From: Deltaproteobacteria bacterium UBA6967
GTDB taxonomy: Bacteria; SAR324; NAC60-12
NCBI GenBank assembly: GCA_002450295.1
Contig: DJYX01000237.1
Location: 832 to 13,353 of the forward strand
DNA length: 12,522 nucleotides
Reading direction: 5' to 3'
How positions within the stretch are numbered: the stretch's first letter is position 1; every line of letters begins with the position of its first letter. Below are positions 1 to 6,534 of the stretch, piece by piece. The position numbers were made by a program, and so were the translations under genes. Below the pieces are notes generated by a model, which saw only the letters and a program-made list of their open reading frames with translations, did not search any database and had not been told where the DNA came from.

Positions 1-215
1 GGTCGGTTTTCCAGAGCGGCCAGGTAGAACCCGGTCTCCTCGTAGCGCTTCTTCTGGGCAGCTAGCTTATCGAGGCTCCAAGGCAGTCTTTCCTTTGGAA
101 CCTCCAGACCTTCGCTCCAGTCCATCGCTCCCACGACATCAGTCACCCCGCACTGCTTGACAAGGCGGATCAGGCTCTCCTGGTCGGGCTGAAAAAATTC
201 GGCAATACGGATCAT
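1..215 (-). CDS. Mannonate dehydratase (UxuA)-like protein, N-terminal part only
   Basis: The first 71 codons of a gene that runs off the left edge. The protein begins MIRIAEFFQPDQESLIRLVK, continues with a GVTDVVGAMDW segment (about residues 23-33) and a K-KRYEETGFYLAALENR stretch (about 54-71). This is the pattern of the first beta-alpha units of UxuA / xylose-isomerase-like TIM barrels, in which a short strand is followed by a helix of the type 'K..YE..G' and then by a strand ending in E-x-R/P. UxuA dehydrates D-mannonate to 2-keto-3-deoxygluconate in hexuronate breakdown. The ATG lies 1 nt after the TGA of the RraA-like gene (TGA-A-ATG), so translation is probably coupled. None of the catalytic residues is in view, so the assignment rests on the N-terminal pattern and on neighbours that also suit sugar-acid metabolism. 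Another sugar isomerase/epimerase TIM barrel is possible. Confidence 0.62.
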   Translation of the reverse strand, partial: MIRIAEFFQPDQESLIRLVKQCGVTDVVGAMDWSEGLEVPKERLPWSLDKLAAQKKRYEETGFYLAALENR

Positions 216-216
216 T

Positions 217-975
217 TCAGGCTCCACTCTGTTGGGTTTTCTTCCATTCTTCGAATTCCTGCTGGGCTTCTTCGGTCAACGGGTAGTACTTACGCAGATC
301 TCCGCCTTCGGAGAGCTTCAGCTTGGAAAAGACCTCCCAGTCCTTGTGCGTGCCGGCGTGAGCAATGATGTCGTCAACGAGTTGCAAGGGTACGACAACA
401 ACGCCATCGTCATCTGCAATAATGATATCTCCCGGGAAGACCAGTCGACCTCCACAGGCAATCGGACAGTTGACAGAGAAAGGAAAGATGCCGGTCTGAA
501 TGTGATAGTTGGGTGTAAAGCCACGAACCCACATGCCCAAGCCAGTTTCGAGTGCTGATTGTGAATCACGAATCACTCCATCGACAATGATACCTTCTCC
601 TCCCTTACCTTGGAGATAAGTTAGCATCATCTCACCAAAGACTCCGCTCTGCATGTCTTCCCGTGCATCTACAACGACCACGTCTCCAGCCTCTGCAAGG
701 TAGAGAGCGTGTCGGTGAAGTTGCTTTTCCACTTCCTGGTATTCTGATTTGTCATCATAGTAATCTTCACGAATGGGCATGAACTGTAGTGTAATCGCTG
801 GACCTCCAATCACTCGTCCTTTCTCTTGGGTCACGGGTCCAACTATGTGAGAATTTCGGATGCCTGCCTTGTGCTTGAGTTCAGCGCTGAGCGTCGCGCT
901 GCCGATCTCCTTCAGTTGTTCAACCTTGGCACGTTCAGGTCGTTGAAAGCGGACAGGATGAATTTGGGTTTCCAT
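217..975 (-). CDS. RraA / HMG-CHA aldolase family protein
   Basis: 252 aa, counted from the ATG at 975. Family signatures are clear: FGEMM (about 113-117), GIIVDGVIRD (about 128-137) and PGDIIIADDDGVVVVP (about 181-196). In characterised members (4-hydroxy-4-methyl-2-oxoglutarate / 4-carboxy-4-hydroxy-2-oxoadipate aldolases) the R-D pair, here R136-D137, binds substrate and Mg2+. Other members bind RNase E (RraA) or act in sugar-acid pathways. The protein is longer than the roughly 160-aa RraA core, with about 50 extra residues at the N-terminus and a charged tail of about 50 after the last motif. The start is set by GGAG at 985-988, 9 nt before the ATG; an in-frame TTG at 990 overlaps this site and is unlikely. 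It lies 5 nt after the stop of the upstream enolase-superfamily gene and 1 nt before the UxuA-like gene. Context favours an aldolase or lyase acting on a dehydrated sugar acid rather than RNase E control. The family call is firm, the substrate unknown. Confidence 0.88.
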   Translation of the reverse strand: METQIHPVRFQRPERAKVEQLKEIGSATLSAELKHKAGIRNSHIVGPVTQEKGRVIGGPAITLQFMPIREDYYDDKSEYQEVEKQLHRHALYLAEAGDVVVVDAREDMQSGVFGEMMLTYLQGKGGEGIIVDGVIRDSQSALETGLGMWVRGFTPNYHIQTGIFPFSVNCPIACGGRLVFPGDIIIADDDGVVVVPLQLVDDIIAHAGTHKDWEVFSKLKLSEGGDLRKYYPLTEEAQQEFEEWKKTQQSGA

Positions 976-980
976 AGGAT

Positions 981-2237
981 TTAGCTCCAAAGACGATCGT
1001 GGGAGTCCAGAACATTCCAGCTGTCGGTCGATTCAAAAAAGCCGGCGAGTTCTGGAGTGGGAGGATTGAGGTGCGCCTGCACCACTTCTTCGTTTAATTC
1101 AATACCAAGGCCTGGGGCTTCCGGAACTCGAATGTGGCCATCTTCCACCAGGGCCTTGCCTTCAAAAGCCACCAGGTCTTCCCACCAGGGCAGATCGACA
1201 GAGTGCATTTCCAAGGCGACGAAGTTCTCGGTTGCTGCAGCGCAGTGGACGTTGGCCATCGCGACGATGGGAGAGCCAGCCTGGTGCAAGACCATCGGCA
1301 CCCCATACTCCTGAGCCAGATCACCGATGCGCTTGGTCTCCAGAATTCCACCAGAAGTAGCCAAATCTGGATGCACGTAGGAGACACAGTCTTCATCGAG
1401 CAGGGTCTTGAATTCCTGGCGCAGGTAGATATCTTCACCAGTACAGACTGGAGTCTCAACGGCGTCCTTGATGGCCTTCATCTGCTTGGGGAACTGCCAA
1501 GGTAGCATGTCTTCATACCATGCGAAGGTGAAGCGATCCAGCGCACGACCAAGCCGAATGCAGCTGTCGAGGCCAATGTGACCGAAGTGGTCAATGGCAA
1601 TTGGAATGGTGCTGCCAAGCTGCTCACGGATCACCCGAGCGTATTCGGTCAGGTGTTCGATCCCTTTCTGGGTGATTTGCGTAGCGGTGAAAGGATGCAT
1701 CAGGTTGGGATTAACGGCAACGGCTGGATCCTGAATCAAAGTGCCTTCGATGCCACGCAATAGGTTGATGCCAACATCCATCTTGAGGAATTGGTAGCCC
1801 TTGTCGATGCGAGTCTGCATGCGAGCCGCCATCTTTTTGGGATCCTGTTCTGAAGAAGTGTCGGCATAGACCTTGACTCGGTCACGATACTTCCCGCCAG
1901 CGAGCATGTAGGAGGGTACTCCATAGGCTTTTCCAGCCAGGTCCATCAGCGCCATTTCCACACCACAGACACCTCCACCCTGTCGTCCATGAAAGCCAAA
2001 CTGCTGGATTTTGCGAAAGACTCGCTCCACGTTACAGGGATTTTCTCCAAGCAAGCGGCTCTTGAGCATCAGTGCGTAACGGACACTGGCGCCGTCTCGT
2101 ACCTCCCCGAGTCCTGTGATGCCTTGATTGGTATAGATCCGCAGCAGCGGCCAACGCCAGTTGTCGTGACCCACGATGGCAAAGCGGAGGTCGGTGATTT
2201 TCAGCTCAGATGGCCGTGAATGGGTTTGGATGCTCAT
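981..2237 (-). CDS. Enolase-superfamily (mandelate racemase/muconate lactonizing type) dehydratase-like enzyme
   Basis: 418 aa, a normal length for the family. The N-terminal capping domain covers about residues 10-125 and the (beta/alpha)7-beta barrel about 125-385. Probable Mg2+ ligands are D216 (IAID), E242 (WYED) and E268 (TGED). K152 and D154 in LKMDVG stand where mandelate racemase has its KxK motif. D291 (HPDLATSGG) and H318 (MVLHQAGSP) look like the His-Asp dyad, and E343 follows in ALEMH. Such enzymes take a proton from the carbon next to a carboxylate, most often to dehydrate an acid sugar, less often to racemise or isomerise. The KxD in place of KxK and the D-H-F-G-H after strand three do not match any named subgroup I can recall, so no sugar is assigned. 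The ATG at 2237 has only a weak GGAA-type site a few bases upstream. The gene starts 35 nt after the PLP-enzyme gene and is closely followed by the RraA-like gene. It shares TGE-x-IYLRQ-x-FK-x-L and a later W-W motif with the enzyme at 3564-4757, so the two are probably distant paralogues. Confidence 0.88.
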   Translation of the reverse strand: MSIQTHSRPSELKITDLRFAIVGHDNWRWPLLRIYTNQGITGLGEVRDGASVRYALMLKSRLLGENPCNVERVFRKIQQFGFHGRQGGGVCGVEMALMDLAGKAYGVPSYMLAGGKYRDRVKVYADTSSEQDPKKMAARMQTRIDKGYQFLKMDVGINLLRGIEGTLIQDPAVAVNPNLMHPFTATQITQKGIEHLTEYARVIREQLGSTIPIAIDHFGHIGLDSCIRLGRALDRFTFAWYEDMLPWQFPKQMKAIKDAVETPVCTGEDIYLRQEFKTLLDEDCVSYVHPDLATSGGILETKRIGDLAQEYGVPMVLHQAGSPIVAMANVHCAAATENFVALEMHSVDLPWWEDLVAFEGKALVEDGHIRVPEAPGLGIELNEEVVQAHLNPPTPELAGFFESTDSWNVLDSHDRLWS

Positions 2238-2272
2238 ATGTTTCCGATGAACAAGAAAAAGAGAATGGAAGT

Positions 2273-3334
2273 TTAGCTGACCATGCCTCGTGCGTTGACG
2301 GGGACGGTGGCTTCTACCTGATCCTGCCGAATCAGGTTGACTTGATCAAAGAGGTTGGAGACCAGACAGACGTGGTTTGGGATGATCCGAACCTTCTCTC
2401 CAATGGCAGGCTTGTTGACACAGGCTGAAAGATCGATCGTGCCATGTTCTTCATTGAGGGTCGTGATGATCGCGTCTGGATATTCGACCAAGTGACCCAT
2501 TCCCGGGGCATCACAACGATCTGAACCGAGGGACTTGGAGCCCGTATCGACCACAGCCCGATTCTCGGTGGGACGACTGACCACGGTTGCCAGAACTGTC
2601 AGTGCACAGTCGTCCAGCGTGCCAAAACCGTAGCTGGCCATCATACGATCACAGTAGATGTAAGTCCCCGGCCGGTGCTCGGTCACGGCCTTGACTTCCG
2701 CAGCTTGGTAGTAGTTGGGAGTTCCTCCGCTGGAAATGACCTCTGGGGCCAGATGATTCTCCGTCAACAGCTTGCGAGCATCTTCGAGCCACTGATCAAC
2801 TTCAGCCACACGATTTCGTGGGGGATAGGTCATTAAACCAAGGAAGTGTAGTCCAGGTTGTTCTGCAATGAAGCGAGCTAGCTTCAACGCTTCCTCTGGA
2901 GTCTGGACCCCACATCGCCCTGCTCCTGTGTCACATTCAACCAGTACTCGCAGTCGGTGCTTGGGATTCTGAAACTTGTTGGCATAGCCTTGGGCCACGG
3001 TTTCATTATCAGTGACCACGCTCACCCGGATGCTCTCGTGTAACTTGGCCAGTCGCTCCAGTTTGGCTTCTCCAACCAGATTGTAGGTGATCAGGATGTC
3101 CTGGATTCCCCCCGCTGCCATGCTCTCGGCTTCTCCCACCTTTTGACAAGTGATTCCACAGGCTCCGAATTCGACCTGCAAATTTGCGAAGCGGTGGAGC
3201 TTGTGGGTTTTGATGTGGGGTCGCAGTGTCAGACCGTTGGCGTCCGCATAACCTTGAACGCGCAGTAGGTTGGCAGAGACTTTTTCCAGATCGATCAATA
3301 CGGCAGGGGTGTCGACATCACTCCAGTTGGGCAT
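2273..3334 (-). CDS. PLP-dependent D-serine dehydratase / D-threonine aldolase family enzyme
   Basis: 353 aa from the ATG at 3334. The N-terminal alanine-racemase-type barrel carries PHIKTHK (39-45), where the first Lys (K42) should form the PLP aldimine, and SGGTPNYY (202-209), the usual phosphate-binding stretch. The C-terminal D-serine-dehydratase-like domain has D263-T-G, then PNHVCLVSN (319-327). The H321-x-C323 pair matches the Zn2+ site of eukaryotic-type D-serine dehydratase, while D-threonine aldolases usually have H-x-D there. By that criterion it is more likely a lyase/dehydratase of a D-hydroxyamino acid than an aldolase. No signal peptide is visible. An AGGA at 3341-3344 sits 6 nt before the ATG, which decides the start over an in-frame TTG at 3370. 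It lies between the two enolase-superfamily genes on the same strand, with 229 nt before it and 35 nt after. The enzyme class is well supported; the true substrate in this pathway is not known. Confidence 0.87.
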   Translation of the reverse strand: MPNWSDVDTPAVLIDLEKVSANLLRVQGYADANGLTLRPHIKTHKLHRFANLQVEFGACGITCQKVGEAESMAAGGIQDILITYNLVGEAKLERLAKLHESIRVSVVTDNETVAQGYANKFQNPKHRLRVLVECDTGAGRCGVQTPEEALKLARFIAEQPGLHFLGLMTYPPRNRVAEVDQWLEDARKLLTENHLAPEVISSGGTPNYYQAAEVKAVTEHRPGTYIYCDRMMASYGFGTLDDCALTVLATVVSRPTENRAVVDTGSKSLGSDRCDAPGMGHLVEYPDAIITTLNEEHGTIDLSACVNKPAIGEKVRIIPNHVCLVSNLFDQVNLIRQDQVEATVPVNARGMVS

Positions 3335-3563
3335 TGGAAATCCTGGCTGAGAGTTGTTGGAACAGGTCAAAGGCAGGGAGCACCGGACATTCCTTGGTAT
3401 TCTCTTGGTCTCCTGTGAACAGTGACATTGAAAAAGCTACAGGAGGCGTTGACCTTCATTCTGATAAATGACTTGGAATTCGGAAGCTAGAGAAAAGAAT
3501 CTGGATTTGCAAGTTTCCCAAGCACAGTTCTTTCCGAACAAACAGCAACCCGCTCTTCAGCAC

Positions 3564-4757
3564 TCAATCGAAGAAGCCTGCATCTTCTGGAGCCAGATAT
3601 TGTGCTGCTGCTTCTGGGATCAGGTCAACACCTATGCCCGGTCGCTCGATCACGTCAATCATGGAGTTCTTTACGATGGGATTGGGCAGGCCTTCTACGA
3701 TCTCATACCACCAGGGGTCATGTCCTGTTGGGTATTCAAAGGCGATGAAGTTGGCGGGTAAGGTGGCACAGACTTGAATCAGTGCTGCCAGTCCTAAGAC
3801 GCCGTTGCCTGTCCCATGAGGTGCCATCAGGATACCATGTAGGTAGGCGTATTCAGCAATCCACTTCAACTCAGCGATTCCACCAACATCTGCTGGATCG
3901 GGTCCCACGACATTGACTGCATGTCTTTCGATCAGATCCTTGAAGTTCTGGCGCAGATAGATCTGTTCACCTGTGTGGATTGGGGTGGAAGTGGAGTGGG
4001 TCAGGTCTCGATAGACATCGGCATTCACATAGGGCACGTAATCCCCGGTGAGCATGTCCTCCAGCCACATCAGGTTGTAGGGCTCAACAGCTCGGGCAAA
4101 GCGTAGCGCATCTGCTGGCATCCATCCGGGACCACAGTCTAGGGCGAGTCCTACTTCATCCCCTAGCACTTCTTTCATGGCAGCTACGCAATCGACTAGT
4201 AGTGCGAGCCCGCGTTCCGTCAAGGTCCCCTGATCCATTTGTCCGTGGAAGGGACTTTGCGCTGCCTGTCCATAGAAGAAACGATCGAGCTTCTTCATTG
4301 GTGAGTGGAAGGCGATTCCCTGCTTGACGATATCAAAGCCTTCGGGCAGGGATTTCATCCACCGACAGTTCTCCGCCATTGCCTCCGGAGTCCATTCCCC
4401 CATCGGTCGACGAATCGAGCCGTTGTAGGTCCGCACCTGATCCCGAACTTTGCCACCGAGCAATTTATAGACAGGCACTCCTGCCGCTTTTCCCGCAATA
4501 TCCCAGAGCGCATGCTCAATGATCGAGACTGGCGCCCCATAGGGTTTGAACGAACCACGTTGTCGGATCTTGAGCATGCAGCGCTCTACATCAGTGGGAT
4601 CTTCTCCAATCAGTGCTTCTCGAAATTGGAGAACCCATGGCTTCAAATATGGCTTGTACTGTTCAGCCTCTCCGTAGCCTGAAATCCCTTCATCAGTAAC
4701 AATCCGAACGATTGGATTCTTGCCAATCAATGCGCACTTTAGATCCGTGATCTTCAT
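3564..4757 (-). CDS. Enolase-superfamily (mandelate racemase/muconate lactonizing type) enzyme, first gene of the minus-strand run
   Basis: 397 aa. The capping domain is about residues 1-110 and the barrel about 110-385. Probable Mg2+ ligands are D207 (LALDCGPGW), E233 (WLED) and E264 (HTGEQ). H314 (MAPHGTGNG) with D287 or D290 (GPDPADVGG) could be the His-Asp dyad, and E341 follows in AFEYPTG. K145 in DIVKQGI is at the position of the mandelate racemase KxK motif, but the second lysine is replaced by Gly. An insertion at about 148-182, rich in His, Phe and Gly, lies after that strand and probably lines the active site. The reaction is most likely dehydration of an acid sugar; the substrate is not recognisable. 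The ATG at 4757 is chosen because AGGAG (4762-4766) precedes it by 4 nt and because MKITDLK is the usual family N-terminus; the frame is open further to 4907 but that stretch does not resemble the family. It faces the divergent control region and so probably leads the minus-strand transcript. Confidence 0.88.
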   Translation of the reverse strand: MKITDLKCALIGKNPIVRIVTDEGISGYGEAEQYKPYLKPWVLQFREALIGEDPTDVERCMLKIRQRGSFKPYGAPVSIIEHALWDIAGKAAGVPVYKLLGGKVRDQVRTYNGSIRRPMGEWTPEAMAENCRWMKSLPEGFDIVKQGIAFHSPMKKLDRFFYGQAAQSPFHGQMDQGTLTERGLALLVDCVAAMKEVLGDEVGLALDCGPGWMPADALRFARAVEPYNLMWLEDMLTGDYVPYVNADVYRDLTHSTSTPIHTGEQIYLRQNFKDLIERHAVNVVGPDPADVGGIAELKWIAEYAYLHGILMAPHGTGNGVLGLAALIQVCATLPANFIAFEYPTGHDPWWYEIVEGLPNPIVKNSMIDVIERPGIGVDLIPEAAAQYLAPEDAGFFD

Positions 4758-4877
4758 TCTGCTCCTTTTCCTGAATACTTTTGGAAAGACGGCTAAAACA
4801 AGTATTTTGGTGGCCTTCAACAAACAACAAAGACCTGAAAAATCGTCAGGATGGATCATCCCTTTCTCGGGGTGAAC

Positions 4878-4924
4878 CGAACGATTAAGATGCGTTCGAC
4901 TGCACAATGATTTTTGTAATCATT
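4878..4924. promoter_or_regulatory. Two adjacent inverted repeats, candidate operator
   Basis: CGAACG at 4878-4883 pairs with CGTTCG at 4893-4898 (9-nt spacer). Seven bases later AATGATT at 4906-4912 pairs with AATCATT at 4918-4924 (5-nt spacer). They lie 121-167 nt upstream of the minus-strand start at 4757. The second repeat has the size and symmetry of a site for a dimeric regulator such as a GntR or LacI type protein. No regulator gene is in the window to match it, so this is a candidate only. Confidence 0.3.
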
Positions 4925-5314
4925 TCTAGACGAATTCAGTACTTTTTTCCAATAGCCATCTGTTATCTTCTTTGCAATTTTCAGATTTATCTTCAGCTCA
5001 GGAAAAAAGAATGATGCAGAGGCAGCACAAAATTGTGTAAAGAATCGAACCAAAAATCTTGCAAACGCAGCGGATAAAGAAAATGGTACGCACATTCGAG
5101 AAGATGAGGCGCAAAACCAAGATTTGAATTCTTGTCAATTTTTGAGGAACCAAATGAACACTCAGTCAACTCGTCGCTCCTCGGCCTTCCTCACGGGTAG
5201 ATCTGGAGAGAGACGGCAAACAGTTTGGCCAACCCTTTTGAACCACCAAGGGTAATGTGCTACGAAACAGATGGGATTCTCTACGGGTTACAAATGATTG
5301 GAAAAGTGGTGAAG

Positions 5315-5338
5315 GGCAATTGCTGTGCAGTGATTGCC
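5315..5338. promoter_or_regulatory. 24-bp imperfect palindrome upstream of the plus-strand run, candidate operator
   Basis: GGCAAT at 5315-5320 and ATTGCC at 5333-5338 are perfect mates, and the inside adds CTG (5323-5325) with CAG (5328-5330). Nine of 12 base pairs are symmetric around the centre. It ends 36 nt before the ATG at 5375, a typical place for a repressor operator or a 5'-leader hairpin. The symmetry is better than chance repeats in the same region, but there is no second copy in the window. Confidence 0.4.
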
Positions 5339-5374
5339 GTGGAATTTGAAGGTTAATTTCAAGCGAGAAAACGA

Positions 5375-6520
5375 ATGACAGGCAAAGTAGATCTCCTCCT
5401 CAAAGGGGGACGAGTGATGGACCCCAGTGTGGGCTTGGATGCACACAAGGATGTTGCTTTCACAGACGGCAAGATCTCTGCGATTCTGGACAGCAACAGT
5501 CCGGTTGAGGCCAAGGAGGTTCAGGATGTTTCGGGCTGCATCGTGTGTCCAGGGTTGATCGATCTCCACACTCATGTCTACTGGGGTGCCACGGGTCTTG
5601 GGGTAAACGCCGAGGACATTGCCGGTCGCAGCGCGACGACTACCTTCATTGATGCGGGCAGTGCTGGGGCTGGAAATTTTGGCGGACTAAAACACTTCAT
5701 CGCTGACAACACCGATCTTCGAATCCTCGGATTCATCAACATCTCTTTTGCGGGTATCTGTGGTTTCAGCAAGAAGAAAGCGAACCTCTTTCCGGAGTGC
5801 GAAGATATCCGTTTACTCGATACTGATGAGTGCTTGGAAGCCATTGAGAAGTACCGGGAAAGCATCGTTGGGATCAAGGTGCGGATTGGACGCTACGCAA
5901 GTGGCAGCGCTGGTATGACGCCACTCCAAATCGCCCGGGAGGTTGGTGAAGAGACAGGTCTGCCATTGATGACCCATGTGGATTTCCCACCACCGGATCG
6001 GGATGATGTTTTGAACTACCTACGTCCTGGGGACGTGCTGACTCACTGTTTTCGACCATTCCCCAATGCACCACTCTACGGCAACGGTAGCATTCGGGAA
6101 GCGGTCACTCAGGCTCGAGAGCGGGGAATCATCTTTGACCTTGGTCACGGTGGGGGATCACTCTCTTTCCAGGTCAGCCGAAAGATGCTGGAGCAGGATT
6201 TCCTGCCGGACACGATCAGCAGTGATGTACACCTGATGAGTGTCGACGGTCCTGCCTTTGACATCTTGGTCACCATGTCCAAGTTCCTTTGCCTTGGCAT
6301 GCCTTTGATGGACGTGATTCGGGCGTCCACCACTCGTCCTGCAGAGGCAATTCAACGACCAGATCTGGGTAACTTGCAGGTGGGCAGCCCAGGAGATGCA
6401 GCAGTGCTCAGGATTGAGGAGGGACGCTTTGAGTACTATGACGTCAAGAAGGAACTGTTGCTTGGTGACAAGCGTATGATCGCAGAAAAAATGGTGGTCA
6501 AAGGAAAAATCTGGAGATAA
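5375..6520 (+). CDS. Amidohydrolase-superfamily deacetylase/esterase (COG3964 type)
   Basis: 381 aa, full length for the group often misnamed dihydroorotase. Metal-site residues appear in order: H65-x-H67 (LIDLHTHVYW), K168 (GIKVRIG, the bridging carboxylated lysine), H201 (MTHVDFPP), H224 (LTHCF) and D284 (ISSDVH), consistent with a binuclear Zn2+ centre. The first about 55 and last about 45 residues form the usual small beta-sandwich domain (LLLKGGRVMDP at the start; GSPGDAAVLRI near the end). Characterised relatives hydrolyse acyl groups from alpha-hydroxy or alpha-amino acids, for example acetyl-(R)-mandelate, rather than dihydroorotate. Here it may remove an acetyl or related group from a sugar-acid-like substrate (inference). 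It is cytoplasmic, with no signal peptide. The start has only a weak GAG 8 nt upstream but matches the family N-terminus. It is the first gene of the plus-strand run, 14 nt before the next gene. Confidence 0.87.
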   Translation: MTGKVDLLLKGGRVMDPSVGLDAHKDVAFTDGKISAILDSNSPVEAKEVQDVSGCIVCPGLIDLHTHVYWGATGLGVNAEDIAGRSATTTFIDAGSAGAGNFGGLKHFIADNTDLRILGFINISFAGICGFSKKKANLFPECEDIRLLDTDECLEAIEKYRESIVGIKVRIGRYASGSAGMTPLQIAREVGEETGLPLMTHVDFPPPDRDDVLNYLRPGDVLTHCFRPFPNAPLYGNGSIREAVTQARERGIIFDLGHGGGSLSFQVSRKMLEQDFLPDTISSDVHLMSVDGPAFDILVTMSKFLCLGMPLMDVIRASTTRPAEAIQRPDLGNLQVGSPGDAAVLRIEEGRFEYYDVKKELLLGDKRMIAEKMVVKGKIWR

Positions 6521-6534
6521 CCAAGGAGACGAGG

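Larger units (their letters stand above)
4758..5374. promoter_or_regulatory. Divergent intergenic control region between the two catabolic arms
   Basis: 617 bp without a convincing gene. It separates the start codons of the minus-strand enolase-superfamily gene and the plus-strand amidohydrolase gene, so both promoters should lie here. It is more AT-rich than the flanking genes and contains several hyphenated inverted repeats: 4849-4861 (GGATG/CATCC), 4878-4898, 4906-4924, 5118-5134 (CAAGA/TCTTG, nearly perfect palindrome), 5232-5253 (ACCCTT/AAGGGT) and 5315-5338. In a region of this size a few 6-bp inverted repeats are expected by chance, so only some can be real. No -35/-10 pair is strong; TTGAAC at 5238-5243 with TACGAA at 5261-5266 (17-bp spacer) is the best plus-strand candidate I saw, and it is weak. 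A 79-codon minus-strand frame at 4856-5095 has no ordinary protein character and is not called. Confidence 0.7.

Noticed and set aside
232..558. 108-codon plus-strand frame opposite the RraA-like gene
   Set aside because: It is antisense to a well-supported conserved gene and has no recognisable domain.
3410..3445. CTCCTGT/ACAGGAG inverted repeat in the 229-nt gap between minus-strand genes
   Set aside because: The 22-nt loop and 7-bp stem without a T-run make neither a convincing terminator nor an operator; likely chance.
4758..4907. N-terminal extension of 50 codons on the first minus-strand enolase-superfamily gene
   Set aside because: The added residues do not resemble the family, and AGGAG plus MKITDLK at 4757 mark the real start.
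4856..5095. 79-codon minus-strand reading frame in the divergent control region
   Set aside because: Low-complexity, Phe/Lys/Arg-rich translation with no family pattern, overlapping candidate operators; probably non-coding.
5238..5266. TTGAAC/TACGAA promoter-like pair with 17-bp spacer
   Set aside because: Only about 4 of 6 and 3 of 6 consensus matches; mentioned in the control region but not called as a promoter.
5874..6355. Minus-strand frames opposite the amidohydrolase gene
   Set aside because: Shadows of a gene with a complete metal-site motif set on the plus strand.
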